Shown one piece after another: positions 1 to 8,242 of a stretch of 64,000 nucleotides of DNA. Position 1 is the first letter of the stretch. The number at the start of each line of letters is the position of its first letter. Source of the stretch: FEN-1219 sp963817615 (GTDB lineage: Bacteria; Pseudomonadota; Gammaproteobacteria; Steroidobacterales; Rariloculaceae); NCBI GenBank assembly GCA_963817615.1, contig CAWFPH010000002.1, positions 1,178,001 to 1,242,000 of the forward strand, read 5' to 3'. The notes beneath the pieces were generated by a model. It saw nothing but the letters and a program-made list of their open reading frames with translations, was not told the DNA's origin and searched no databases. The translations under genes and the position numbers were made by a program.

Positions 1-1377
1 GGCGGCGTCGGCATGGCGGGCATCGCCGAGGTGCTGCTCAACTTGGGCTACGCCGTGCGCGGGTCGGACCTCAAGGCCACTGCCGTCACCGAGCGCCTGC
101 GCTTGCTCGGTGCGGAGGTGTTCGAGGGTCACTCGGCCGAGAATCTGGCGGAGGCCGACGTCGTGGTCGTGTCGAGCGCTGTCGCGCCCGACAACCCCGA
201 GGTGCTCGCGGCGCAAGCGCGCCGCATTCCGGTCGTGAAACGCGCCGAAATGCTGGCCGAGCTGATGCGCTTCCGCTATGGCGTCGCCATAGCGGGCACC
301 CATGGGAAGACCACGACCACGAGCCTGATCGCGAGCGTGCTGGCCGAGGGCGGCTTGGATCCTACCTTCGTGATCGGCGGCCGCCTCGCGAGCGCCAATG
401 CGAACGCGAGGCTCGGCGGCGGCAAGTATCTCGTCGCCGAGGCCGACGAGAGCGATGCGTCGTTCCTGCATCTGCAGCCGATGATCGCGGTCGTCACGAA
501 CATCGACGCGGATCACTTGGGCAGCTACGAGAACGATCTCGGCCGTCTGAAGCAGGCCTTTCTCGAGTTTCTGCACAACTTGCCGTTCTATGGGCTCGCC
601 GTGCTGTGCGTGGACGACGCGAACACGCGCGAGCTGTTGCCGAGCGTCGGTCGGCGCGTGACGACCTATGGCTTCGCCGATGACGCCGACCTGCGCGCGG
701 TCGACATCGAACGCCTCGGACAGCGCACGCGCTTCAGGGTGCTCTCGCCGACCCGGCGGAAGCCGCTCACGATCGAGCTCAATCTCCCGGGCGTTCACAA
801 CGTGCTGAACTCCCTTGCTGCAGTGGCGGTCGCAGCCGAGCTCGAGATTGCGGACGACGCGCTCGTGCGTGCTCTCGCGGGATTCGCGGGAATCGATCGG
901 CGGCTCCAGAGCCACGGCACGATTACGACGGCGGCCGGCCGCGTCACGTTCGTCGACGACTACGGTCATCACCCGACGGAGATCGCCGCGACGCTCGCGG
1001 CTGCGCGAGATGCCTGGCCGGGGCGGCGGCTCGTCGTCGTCTTTCAGCCGCACCGCTACACGCGCACGCTCGCGTTACTCGATGACTTTGCGCAGGTGTT
1101 GTCCACCACCGACGCGCTCGTGCTGACGAACGTCTACTCGGCCGGTGAGACGCCGCTCGCGGGTGCGGACGGCAAGGCGCTCGCGCGGGCCGTGCGCGTG
1201 CGCGGCGCGGTGGAGCCGATCTTCATCGAGGATCTGGCCGAGCTGCCGCGCGTGCTTGCACAGGTTCTGCGTGACGGCGACGTCGTGCTCACGCTCGGCG
1301 CAGGCAGCATCGGCGCGGTCGCGCAAACCTTGCCGGGCACGCTCGCGGTGCGAGCGCCGATCGGGGTGCAGCAGTGA
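1..1377 (+). CDS. murC: UDP-N-acetylmuramate--L-alanine ligase MurC, 5' end outside the window
   Basis: Cytoplasmic ATP-dependent ligase that adds L-alanine to UDP-MurNAc, the first step of the peptidoglycan stem peptide. The reading frame is open from the first base (G-G-V-G-M-A-G-I), which matches the nucleotide-binding loop normally found about 10-15 residues into MurC, so only a short N-terminal piece is missing; the ATG at 13 is internal. The Mur-ligase ATP loop GTHGKTTTTS is encoded near 295-325, and the central-domain stretch ending in IDADHLGSY lies near 485-530. The C-terminal domain contains DDYGHHPTEI (near 955-985). The stop overlaps the GTG start of murB by four bases, indicating translational coupling in a mur-fts cluster. 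Confidence 0.97.
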   Translation, partial: GGVGMAGIAEVLLNLGYAVRGSDLKATAVTERLRLLGAEVFEGHSAENLAEADVVVVSSAVAPDNPEVLAAQARRIPVVKRAEMLAELMRFRYGVAIAGTHGKTTTTSLIASVLAEGGLDPTFVIGGRLASANANARLGGGKYLVAEADESDASFLHLQPMIAVVTNIDADHLGSYENDLGRLKQAFLEFLHNLPFYGLAVLCVDDANTRELLPSVGRRVTTYGFADDADLRAVDIERLGQRTRFRVLSPTRRKPLTIELNLPGVHNVLNSLAAVAVAAELEIADDALVRALAGFAGIDRRLQSHGTITTAAGRVTFVDDYGHHPTEIAATLAAARDAWPGRRLVVVFQPHRYTRTLALLDDFAQVLSTTDALVLTNVYSAGETPLAGADGKALARAVRVRGAVEPIFIEDLAELPRVLAQVLRDGDVVLTLGAGSIGAVAQTLPGTLAVRAPIGVQQ

Positions 1378-2285
1378 ACGCCGCGGCGGACGAGCTCGGC
1401 CGAATGCGCGGCGCGAGCCGCGATGAGCCGCTGCGCAAGCACACGTCATGGCGTGTGGGCGGTCCCGCGGATTGGTTCGCGCGCCCGGCATCGATCGCCG
1501 AGCTGCGCGACGTGCTGGCCGCGCTGCCGGCCGACATGCCGGTTCATTGGCTAGGCTTCGGCTCGAACGTGCTGGTGCGCGACGGCGGGATCCGCGGTGT
1601 GGTGATCTCGACGGGCGGCCTGCCGAAGGAGCTGGAGCGGCTCGACGATGCGCGGGTGCGGGTCGGCGCCGGCGTCGCGTGCGCGCGTCTCGCGCGCCAA
1701 TGCGTGCGCTGGCAGATTGGCCCGGCGGCGTTCTTCGCGGGCATCCCGGGCTCGGTGGGCGGCGCACTCGCGATGAACGCGGGCGCGTTCGGCGGCGAGA
1801 CCTGGACGAACGTCGAGGGCGTCGTGACGATCGATCGCCGCGGCGAGCTGCACGACCGACCCCGATCGGACTTTTCGGTGGGCTATCGCACTGCGCGAGG
1901 GCCGGCGCACGAGTGGTTCGTGCGCGCGACGTTCCGTTTCGTGCCGGACAGCGAGACGACCGGCGACACGCTGAAAGCGCTGCTCGCGCGGCGCGGTGCG
2001 ACGCAGCCGTTGGGCACCCCGAGCTGCGGCTCGGTGTTCCGCAATCCTCCGGGAGATCACGCGGGCCGCCTCGTCGAGGCGGCAGGGCTCAAGGGATTGA
2101 GTGTCGGAGGCGCGGCCGTGTCGGACAAGCATGCGAATTTCATACTCAACGACGGTACCGCGACGGCGGCCGACATCGAAACGCTGATCGACAAGGTACG
2201 CGACGCGGTCGAGCGACGTTTCGGGGTTCGGCTCGAGCCGGAGGTGCGCATCCTCGGCGAGCGCGCTCGCGGAGGCGAGCGATGA
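1374..2285 (+). CDS. murB: UDP-N-acetylenolpyruvoylglucosamine reductase MurB
   Basis: FAD/NADPH-dependent reductase that makes UDP-MurNAc, directly upstream of MurC in the pathway. The 303-residue protein shows the FAD-binding GFGSNVLVRDGG block, then GIPGSVGGALAMNAGAFGGE, and the C-terminal CGSVFRNPPGDHAGRLVEAAG block that carries the proton-donating serine. Its length and compact middle resemble the shorter type II MurB proteins rather than the longer E. coli enzyme. The start is GTG in a GTGA overlap with murC, and the stop overlaps the ATG of ftsQ (ATGA). No D-Ala-D-Ala ligase gene lies between murB and ftsQ, unlike many gammaproteobacteria. Confidence 0.96.
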   Translation: MNAAADELGRMRGASRDEPLRKHTSWRVGGPADWFARPASIAELRDVLAALPADMPVHWLGFGSNVLVRDGGIRGVVISTGGLPKELERLDDARVRVGAGVACARLARQCVRWQIGPAAFFAGIPGSVGGALAMNAGAFGGETWTNVEGVVTIDRRGELHDRPRSDFSVGYRTARGPAHEWFVRATFRFVPDSETTGDTLKALLARRGATQPLGTPSCGSVFRNPPGDHAGRLVEAAGLKGLSVGGAAVSDKHANFILNDGTATAADIETLIDKVRDAVERRFGVRLEPEVRILGERARGGER

Positions 2286-3091
2286 TCTTCGGCCGCAAAG
2301 CGAACCGCCGCCGCGCCGAGAGCAAGCTCTCGCGCGTCAGGCTACCGAATCTCGCGCGTTGGCGCGCGCGGGCGCAGCGCCTACTCGTGCCGCCGCTGGT
2401 CGGCATCGCGCTATATGCGGGCGCGCGCGGCGCCGCCGCGTTGCTCGATCAACCGGTCCATAAGCTCGTCGTCGAGGGGACCTTTCAACGCGTGACGCCA
2501 ATGCAGGTCGAGGCTGCCGTCGCACCCGACCTCGGCCACGGCTTCATGTCGCTCGATTTGGCAGATCTGCGGCACCGAGTCCAGAAGCTAGAGTGGGTCG
2601 ATCAAGTCAACGTCGGTCGTTCCTGGCCCGACACATTGGTCGTGCACGTGACCGAGCATCAAGCCGCGGCGCATTGGGGCGACACCGGGCTTTTGAACGT
2701 GCGCGGCGAGCTGTTCACGGATCACGAACAGCATGCGCTGCCCGAGCTGCCGAAGCTTGCGGGTCCTGCCGGCAGCGAGCACGAGGTTGCGCGCCGCTAT
2801 CTCGCGGTGCGCGGTCGGCTCGCCGATGCGGGCCTCGCGCTCGAATCGCTGCAAATGGACGACCGCGGAGCATGGACGCTCGATCTCGGCGGCGGCCAAG
2901 AGATTCGGCTCGGACGGCGCGACGTCGACGAGCGGCTGCGTCGATTCTTCGACGTGGTCGCACCCGCCCTCGCGGGCGACATGCGTCGGATCCAGTACGT
3001 CGATCTTCGCTACACGAACGGATTTGCCGTCGGCTGGGCCGACCAGCCGCATACCGAGCTCGCGGCGGCGCGGGCGCCCGATCGTGGCTAG
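2282..3091 (+). CDS. ftsQ: Cell division protein FtsQ
   Basis: Bitopic inner-membrane divisome protein that links early and late division proteins with FtsB and FtsL. The 269-residue product has an arginine-rich cytoplasmic tail, one membrane segment at about residues 35-55, then a POTRA domain beginning HKLVVEGTFQRVTP and containing the typical LEWVDQVNVGRSWPDTL segment. The beta domain follows, with MRRIQYVDLRYTNGFAVGW near the end, which is characteristic of FtsQ. I chose the ATG at 2282 because it forms an ATGA overlap with murB; the same frame is open much further upstream, but only as antisense or out-of-frame murB sequence. ftsA begins 31 bases downstream. Confidence 0.95.
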   Translation: MIFGRKANRRRAESKLSRVRLPNLARWRARAQRLLVPPLVGIALYAGARGAAALLDQPVHKLVVEGTFQRVTPMQVEAAVAPDLGHGFMSLDLADLRHRVQKLEWVDQVNVGRSWPDTLVVHVTEHQAAAHWGDTGLLNVRGELFTDHEQHALPELPKLAGPAGSEHEVARRYLAVRGRLADAGLALESLQMDDRGAWTLDLGGGQEIRLGRRDVDERLRRFFDVVAPALAGDMRRIQYVDLRYTNGFAVGWADQPHTELAAARAPDRG

Positions 3092-3122
3092 GAGCGACTT
3101 GCAGTGACATGGAGCGCAGGGC

Positions 3123-4358
3123 GTGGGTAAGCGCAGCGACAGGCGGCTGATTGTCGGTCTCGACATCGGCACCTCGAAGGTCGTCGCGATCGTCGGTGAG
3201 CTGTCGCCCGAGGACAGGCTCGAGGTGATCGGCATCGGCTCCAATCCGTCGCGGGGGCTCAAGCGCGGGGTCGTCGTGAATATCGAGTCGACGGTGCAAT
3301 CGATCCAACGCGCGGTCGAGGAAGCGGAGCTCATGGCCGGCTGCGAAATCAACTCGGTGATCACCGGCATCGCTGGCAGTCACGTTCGCAGCTTGAATTC
3401 GCATGGCATCGTCGCGATCCGCGACAAGGAAGTGAGCGCCGGGGACGTCGAGCGCGTGATCGATGCGGCGCGCGCCGTGGCGATCCCGGCCGATCAGCGC
3501 GTAATCCACGTGTTGCCGCAGGAGTTCATCATCGACTCGCAAGAGGGTATCCGCGAGCCGATCGGCATGTCCGGCGTGAGGCTCGAGGCGAAGGTCCATC
3601 TCGTCACCGGTGCAGTGAGTGCCGCACAGAACGTCGTCAAGTGCGTGCAGCGCTGCGGTCTCACCGTCGAGGACGTGGTGCTCGAGCAGCTTGCGTCGAG
3701 CTACGCGGTGCTCACCGAGGATGAAAAGGAGCTCGGCGTGTGCCTCGTCGATATGGGCGGCGGCACGACGGACATCGCCGTGTTCTGCGGCGGGGCGATT
3801 CAGCACACGGCGGTCATACCGATCGCGGGCGATCAGGTGACGAACGACATCGCCGTCAGCTTGCGGACGCCGCTGCCGTATGCCGAAGAGATCAAGATCA
3901 AGTACGCGTGTGCGCTGTCGCAGCTCGCGAACCCCGACGAGACGATCGAGGTGCCGAGCGTCGGCGATCGGCCGCCGCGGCGCCTCGCTCGCCAGACGCT
4001 GGCCGAGGTCGTCGAGCCGCGCTACGAGGAGCTCTATCAGCTCGTGCGCGAGGAGCTTCGTCGCTCGGGATTCGAGGAGCTGATCGCCGCGGGCGTCGTG
4101 CTGACGGGCGGCAGCGCCAAGATGGAAGGCGCGATCGAGCTTGCAGAGGAAGTGTTTCACATGCCGGTGCGTCTCGGCGTGCCGCAGTACGTCGAAGGTC
4201 TTTCGGACGTCGTCCGCAATCCGATTCATGCGACCGGTGTCGGCTTGCTGCTTTACAGCCGCCAGTCGACGCAGGCAAAGGCGGAAGCGTCGGCTTCGAA
4301 GTTCGGCATCGCAAGCGCATTCGACAGGATGAGAGCGTGGTTTCAGGGGAATTTCTAA
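3123..4358 (+). CDS. ftsA: Cell division protein FtsA
   Basis: Actin-like ATPase that tethers FtsZ to the cytoplasmic membrane. The 411-residue product starts at GTG and has the phosphate-1 motif LIVGLDIGTSKVVAIVGE near the N-terminus, the FtsA-specific 1C (SHS2) region, the phosphate-2 block CLVDMGGGTTDIAVF and the adenosine block VVLTGGSAKMEGA. The C-terminus ends in a short amphipathic segment (FDRMRAWFQGNF) that fits the membrane-targeting helix. It sits between ftsQ and ftsZ as expected and is probably co-transcribed with both. Confidence 0.97.
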   Translation: MGKRSDRRLIVGLDIGTSKVVAIVGELSPEDRLEVIGIGSNPSRGLKRGVVVNIESTVQSIQRAVEEAELMAGCEINSVITGIAGSHVRSLNSHGIVAIRDKEVSAGDVERVIDAARAVAIPADQRVIHVLPQEFIIDSQEGIREPIGMSGVRLEAKVHLVTGAVSAAQNVVKCVQRCGLTVEDVVLEQLASSYAVLTEDEKELGVCLVDMGGGTTDIAVFCGGAIQHTAVIPIAGDQVTNDIAVSLRTPLPYAEEIKIKYACALSQLANPDETIEVPSVGDRPPRRLARQTLAEVVEPRYEELYQLVREELRRSGFEELIAAGVVLTGGSAKMEGAIELAEEVFHMPVRLGVPQYVEGLSDVVRNPIHATGVGLLLYSRQSTQAKAEASASKFGIASAFDRMRAWFQGNF

Positions 4359-4370
4359 GCTTCAAGCGTT

Positions 4371-4377
4371 GAAGGAG
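4371..4377 (+). promoter_or_regulatory. Shine-Dalgarno site that fixes the ftsZ start
   Basis: GAAGGAG lies six bases before the ATG at 4384. An in-frame TTG at 4369 would place this ribosome site inside the coding sequence, so the ATG at 4384 is the supported start of FtsZ. Confidence 0.85.
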
Positions 4378-4383
4378 ATCAGA

Positions 4384-5526
4384 ATGTTCGAACTAATGGA
4401 CGGTTACAGCCAGACAGCTGTCATCAAGGTGCTCGGTATCGGCGGGGGCGGCGGCAACGCGGTTGCGCACATGGTGCGGGCGGGCATCGACGGCGTCGAC
4501 TTCATCTGTGCGAACACGGATGCACAGGCGCTCAAGAGCGCCAAGGTGAAGACAGGCCTCCAAATCGGCTGCAACATCACGAAGGGCCTGGGCGCGGGTG
4601 CGAATCCCGAGATCGGCCGCCAGGCCGCAATGGAGGACCGCGATCGCATTCACGAGGTGATCGAAGGCGCCGACATGCTGTTCATCACCGCTGGGCTCGG
4701 CGGCGGCACCGGCACGGGCGCCGCGCCGGTGGTGGCGCAGCTCGCTAAAGAGCTCGGCATTTTGACCGTCGCGGTCGTCACGAAGCCGTTCCACATGGAG
4801 GGCGGCAAGCGCATGCGTGTCGCCGAGCAAGGCATCGCGGAGCTCGGACGCTTCGTCGATTCCCTGATCACCATTCCGAACGAGAAGCTGTTATCGGTGC
4901 TCGGTCCGCAGACGACGCTGCTCGATGCGTTCAAGGCGGCGAACGAGGTGCTTCAGGGTGCTGTGCAAGGCATCGCCGAGCTCATCACGCGACCGGGTCT
5001 GATCAATGTCGACTTCGCCGACGTGCGCACCGTCATGTCGGAGATGGGGATGGCGATGATGGGCTCGGGTGTGGCGACGGGCCAGGATCGCGCTCGAATC
5101 GCGGCGGAAGCGGCCGTGTCGAGCCCGCTGCTCGAGGACATCAATTTGGCGGGTGCGAACGGCATTTTGGTGAACGTCACGGCCGGCGTGGACCTCGCGA
5201 TCGGCGAGTTCCAGGAGGTGGGCGATACCGTCAAGCAGTTCGCATCCGACGATGCTACCGTCGTGATCGGCACGGTCATCGATCCGGAGATGACCGACGA
5301 GATCCGGGTGACGGTCGTCGCGACCGGCCTCGGGCAATCGGTGGGCGTTGCCGACAAGCCGATGAAGGTGGTGCGCCGGATGCCGAAAGCGCGCGAGCCG
5401 AACTACAATGAGCTCGAGAAGCCCGCTGTGCAGCGTAAGCGTGCGGTGGGCGACGGCGTCACCGGGACCGAGAGCCTGGAGGATTTGCTGGACATTCCCG
5501 CGTTTCTGCGTCGCCAAGCGGACTGA
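4384..5526 (+). CDS. ftsZ: Cell division protein FtsZ
   Basis: Tubulin-like GTPase that forms the cytokinetic ring. The 380-residue protein has the tubulin signature GGGTGTGAAP at about residues 106-115 and the T7 synergy-loop stretch LINVDFADVRTVM. A short linker leads to the conserved C-terminal peptide LDIPAFLRRQAD, which binds FtsA, ZipA and ZapD; zapD is also present in this window. The start is set by the strong ribosome site at 4371. It ends the mur-fts run, with lpxC following after 146 bases. Confidence 0.98.
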   Translation: MFELMDGYSQTAVIKVLGIGGGGGNAVAHMVRAGIDGVDFICANTDAQALKSAKVKTGLQIGCNITKGLGAGANPEIGRQAAMEDRDRIHEVIEGADMLFITAGLGGGTGTGAAPVVAQLAKELGILTVAVVTKPFHMEGGKRMRVAEQGIAELGRFVDSLITIPNEKLLSVLGPQTTLLDAFKAANEVLQGAVQGIAELITRPGLINVDFADVRTVMSEMGMAMMGSGVATGQDRARIAAEAAVSSPLLEDINLAGANGILVNVTAGVDLAIGEFQEVGDTVKQFASDDATVVIGTVIDPEMTDEIRVTVVATGLGQSVGVADKPMKVVRRMPKAREPNYNELEKPAVQRKRAVGDGVTGTESLEDLLDIPAFLRRQAD

Positions 5527-5543
5527 GCGAACGGGTTGCGACG

Positions 5544-5566
5544 AGCCGCGGTTCCTTGCCGCGGCT
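5544..5566 (+). terminator. Hairpin between ftsZ and lpxC, possible weak terminator
   Basis: A perfect 8-bp stem (AGCCGCGG / CCGCGGCT) with a 7-base loop lies 18 bases after the ftsZ stop. It is not followed by a T-run, so it is at best a Rho-assisted or processing site, and read-through into lpxC is likely. Confidence 0.3.
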
Positions 5567-5672
5567 GAAGGGGCTATGTTAGGTTCTGCGCCGCCCGCGG
5601 GGGCTCGACGACTGCGGATGCCGCAAGGCCTCCGGTCGCAGGAGGCAGGGTTCGTTAAGGAGTGACGAGGAC

Positions 5673-6581
5673 GTGCGACAGCGCACACTGAAGGAATCGA
5701 TTCGCGCCACCGGCATCGGCCTGCACGGCGGAGAAAAGGTCTACATGACCCTTCGACCGGCGCCCCCGAACGCCGGCATCGTATTTCGGCGCCTCGATTT
5801 GCCCGAGCCGGTCGATGTGCCGGCCGACGCACTCCACGTGACAGAGACGATGCTCGGGACCACGCTCGAGCACGGCGCGGGCAAGGTCGCGACGGTGGAG
5901 CATCTGCTCTCCGCCATGGCGGGGTTGGGAATCGACAACGCCTTCGTCGATCTCACGGCGGCCGAAGTGCCGATCATGGACGGCAGCGCCGCACCGTTCG
6001 TATTCCTGCTGCAATCCGCCGGTATCGAGGAGCAGAACGCGCCGAAACGTTTCATCCGCGTGCTCCGTCGTGTCGAAGTGGTCGAGGGCGACAAGTGGGT
6101 TCGGCTCGCCCCGCACGACGGTTTCCGCCTGAACGTCGAGATCGACTTCGACCACCCCGCACTGCGTCGCCATCGCCAGGCGATGAGCATGGATTTCTCG
6201 ACCGCGGCTTTTCTGAAAGAGATCAGTCGGGCGCGGACGTTCGGTTTCCTCAAGGACCTAGAGATCTCGCGAGCTCGCGAACGCGCGCTCGGCGGCAGCC
6301 TCGACAACGCCATCGTCCTCGACGAGTACCGCGTGCTGAACGAGGACGGCTTGAGGTTCCGCGACGAGTTCGTCCGTCACAAGATTCTCGATGCGCTGGG
6401 CGATCTGTACCTGCTCGGTTGCTCTCTGATCGGCGAGTTTTCGGGTTTCAAGTCCGGCCATCGGCTGAACAATCTGCTGCTGCGCCGCCTGCTCGCGCAG
6501 CCCGACTCTTATGAGGCGGTCGTGTTCGACGGCGAAGTGGAACAGGCGCCCGTTTCCTACCAGCTCGCCGCGACGCACTGA
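5673..6581 (+). CDS. lpxC: UDP-3-O-acyl-N-acetylglucosamine deacetylase LpxC
   Basis: Zinc metalloamidase that performs the committed step of lipid A synthesis, showing that the host has a lipopolysaccharide outer membrane. The 302-residue product carries the expected ligands and catalytic groups: E76-H77 in VEHLLSA, H236 and D240 in RHKILDALGD, and H263 in SGHRLNN. The start is GTG with an upstream TAAGGAG at 5655-5661. The gene follows ftsZ as in E. coli and Pseudomonas and ends three bases from the convergent dciA-like gene. Confidence 0.97.
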   Translation: MRQRTLKESIRATGIGLHGGEKVYMTLRPAPPNAGIVFRRLDLPEPVDVPADALHVTETMLGTTLEHGAGKVATVEHLLSAMAGLGIDNAFVDLTAAEVPIMDGSAAPFVFLLQSAGIEEQNAPKRFIRVLRRVEVVEGDKWVRLAPHDGFRLNVEIDFDHPALRRHRQAMSMDFSTAAFLKEISRARTFGFLKDLEISRARERALGGSLDNAIVLDEYRVLNEDGLRFRDEFVRHKILDALGDLYLLGCSLIGEFSGFKSGHRLNNLLLRRLLAQPDSYEAVVFDGEVEQAPVSYQLAATH

Positions 6582-6584
6582 GCC

Positions 6585-6869
6585 TCACGACGAGTCGCCG
6601 CCGCGCGGCAAGACCCTGATACGCACTGGAGCGCTCGGCAGCTTGTCGACGCAATAGCGCACGCGTGCGGCCCACGCGGGGGCATCCATCACGAGCACGA
6701 GCTCGCCCGCCGCATTCGTGGCGGCGCTCACGAGGTGGCTCGCTTCCTCGGGCGGCAGCAGACGTTTGACCGCAGCTGTCGTTTCGCGGCGACGCTCGGC
6801 CTCCCGTGCGAGACCGGCAAGAGAGCCGTGAGTCAGCAGATCCGAGAGGGGGCGCGGCTCCTTCGACAT
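6585..6869 (-). CDS. dciA: DUF721 / DciA-like protein (probable helicase-loading factor)
   Basis: A 94-residue DUF721-family protein. DciA proteins of this family load the replicative helicase DnaB in bacteria lacking DnaC. The visible match is in the second half, HLVSAATNAAGELVLVMDAP followed by AAWAARVRYCVDKL, the hydrophobic core of the KH-like domain. The product is short for DciA (often 120-170 residues), so it may be nearly the KH-like domain alone. Its location between lpxC and the M23-secA pair is the same as for the Pseudomonas DUF721 gene. It is divergent from the riboswitch-M23 transcript. The family call is good; the helicase-loading role is inferred from the family. Confidence 0.75.
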   Translation of the reverse strand: MSKEPRPLSDLLTHGSLAGLAREAERRRETTAAVKRLLPPEEASHLVSAATNAAGELVLVMDAPAWAARVRYCVDKLPSAPVRIRVLPRGGDSS

Positions 6870-6904
6870 ACTGAGAACGACGTCAACGTTTCGGCGCTAA
6901 ACAC

Positions 6905-6933
6905 TTGAGAGAGCCAGGGTTTGTCGGCATTCT
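6905..6933 (+). promoter_or_regulatory. Candidate sigma-70 promoter of the riboswitch transcript
   Basis: TTGAGA (6905-6910), a 17-base spacer and CATTCT (6928-6933). The predicted start, about seven bases downstream, coincides with the first base pair of the GEMM aptamer at 6939, which supports the assignment despite the weak -10 box. Confidence 0.45.
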
Positions 6934-6938
6934 TACGG

Positions 6939-7027
6939 CACTCGATTTGGGCAAACCGTTCGAAAGGACGGGACGCAAAGCCACCGATCTAACGGAGTCG
7001 CTCCAAGGATAGCGGGGTTGCCGAGTG
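6939..7027 (+). promoter_or_regulatory. Cyclic-di-GMP-I (GEMM-I) riboswitch aptamer
   Basis: The strand carries the GEMM-I core: GGGCAAACC (6949-6957), a CGAAAG tetraloop-type segment (6961-6966), GGGACGCAAAGCC (6970-6982), a second hairpin (ACCGATC...CGGAG) and the receptor-side segment GGATAGCGGGGTTGCCG (7007-7023). The ends pair perfectly as P1, CACTCG (6939-6944) with CGAGTG (7022-7027). Spacing and invariant bases agree closely with the Vibrio Vc2 aptamer as I remember it. It lies in the 253-base gap before the M23 peptidase gene, in sense orientation, 95 bases ahead of the start codon. The expression platform is not obvious; a TATACT box at 7046-7051 could be a downstream promoter. Confidence 0.9.
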
Positions 7028-7122
7028 ACATTTTACAAAAACAGCTATACTCGTGCTGCATGCCGGCGCCGCGCTGGGCGCTGGAATAACAACCGACGAC
7101 GAGCCGGGGGCCGAGGCGCTGC

Positions 7123-8049
7123 ATGCAGTTGATTTTCCTGTCAAAGGACCGCGGTCATTTGGGCCAAATGCGGCTCGATTCCGGCCGCGCATGGCTCATG
7201 ATTTGCGCGGTGGCACTGCTCGTCTGTGCGCTCGCTTTCGGCGGCGGCTTCCTGGCGGCCGGTGCGTTCGGCATCAGCAACCCCAAGAGCCAGGTCGAGT
7301 CCTGGCGTGTCGATCTCGCTCGCCAGCAGTCGCTGCTCGACGGCACACGCCGTGCGCTGCAGCAAAATCTCGATGCGCTCGCGCTGCGGCTCGGGCAGAT
7401 GAATGCCCACGTCGTGCGGCTCGACGCGCTCGGAGAACGCCTCACGCAGATGGCCGGGCTCAAGGACGGCGAGTTCGATTTCTCGACTGCGCCGTCGCTG
7501 GGCGGTCCCGAGGAGCCGATCGCCGATTCCGCGATGACGCAGATCGGCGGGGTCATCAGCTCCCTCGATGCTCTCGACGGCGAGCTCGCGGATCGCAAGC
7601 GGCAGTTGACGGTGCTCGAGGACCTGTTACTCAACCGTAAGCTGCATGACGAGATTCATCCAGAAGGTCGGCCCGTGACGGCCGGCTATATCTCATCGCG
7701 GTTCGGCAGCCGCACCGATCCGTTCACGGGCCGCCATGCGTTTCACAAGGGCGTCGATTTCGCGGGTCGTGAGGGCGCCGAGGTCGTCGCCGTCGCCTCC
7801 GGCGTCGTGAGCTGGTCGGGCCCGCGCTTCGGCTACGGCCAACTCGTGGAGATCAACCACGGCAATGGCTACGTGACGCGCTACGCGCACAACGCGGACA
7901 ACCTCGTGGCGGTCGGCGACACCGTGCGCCGCGGACAAGTCATCGCGCGGATGGGCGACACGGGGCGTGCGACCGGGCCGAATTTGCATTTCGAGGTGTT
8001 GCTGAACGACAAGGCGGTCGATCCGCTGACCTACATCGGCAGCCGTTGA
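7123..8049 (+). CDS. Membrane-anchored M23 (LytM) peptidoglycan endopeptidase
   Basis: The 308-residue protein has a short cytoplasmic tail, one membrane anchor at about residues 24-48 and a predicted coiled coil at about 55-170. A C-terminal M23 domain carries all four expected catalytic or zinc residues: H208-x3-D212, H256 in RYAHN, and H289 in NLHFEV. A complete active site suggests a real DD-endopeptidase rather than an EnvC/NlpD-type activator. M23 genes occur at this lpxC-secA position in many gammaproteobacteria. What stands out is the upstream c-di-GMP riboswitch, suggesting that cell-wall cleavage is tied to c-di-GMP. secA follows after 193 bases. Confidence 0.93.
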   Translation: MQLIFLSKDRGHLGQMRLDSGRAWLMICAVALLVCALAFGGGFLAAGAFGISNPKSQVESWRVDLARQQSLLDGTRRALQQNLDALALRLGQMNAHVVRLDALGERLTQMAGLKDGEFDFSTAPSLGGPEEPIADSAMTQIGGVISSLDALDGELADRKRQLTVLEDLLLNRKLHDEIHPEGRPVTAGYISSRFGSRTDPFTGRHAFHKGVDFAGREGAEVVAVASGVVSWSGPRFGYGQLVEINHGNGYVTRYAHNADNLVAVGDTVRRGQVIARMGDTGRATGPNLHFEVLLNDKAVDPLTYIGSR

Positions 8050-8151
8050 AATAGATCGCCTGCGCGCGGCGCGCTCCGTCGGGCCTGAACGTCGCATCTT
8101 CTTTCCCACTCCGCGAGCACAGGCTCCGGCACCAGTCGCGAGAATCGGTGC

Positions 8152-8177
8152 GGTCGCGGGGGGTGGTGCCCAAACGC
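8152..8177. repeat. 26-nt intergenic repeat, copy 1 (upstream of secA)
   Basis: This 26-base stretch matches 17276-17301 with four mismatches and shares GCCCAAACGC exactly. Both copies are intergenic and upstream of plus-strand genes (secA here). It is followed by TAGAAT at 8191-8196, a good -10 hexamer without a clear -35. Confidence 0.5.
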
Positions 8178-8242
8178 CGCGCGGAACCCCTAGAATAGGC
8201 GTTCTGTCATATCGCATTGCCCCCTCGTCAAGGAAACCTCGC

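Noticed and set aside
2715..4229. 504-codon frame antisense to ftsQ/ftsA
   Set aside because: It is antisense to two certain genes and shows His/Arg/Asp-rich composition typical of shadows.
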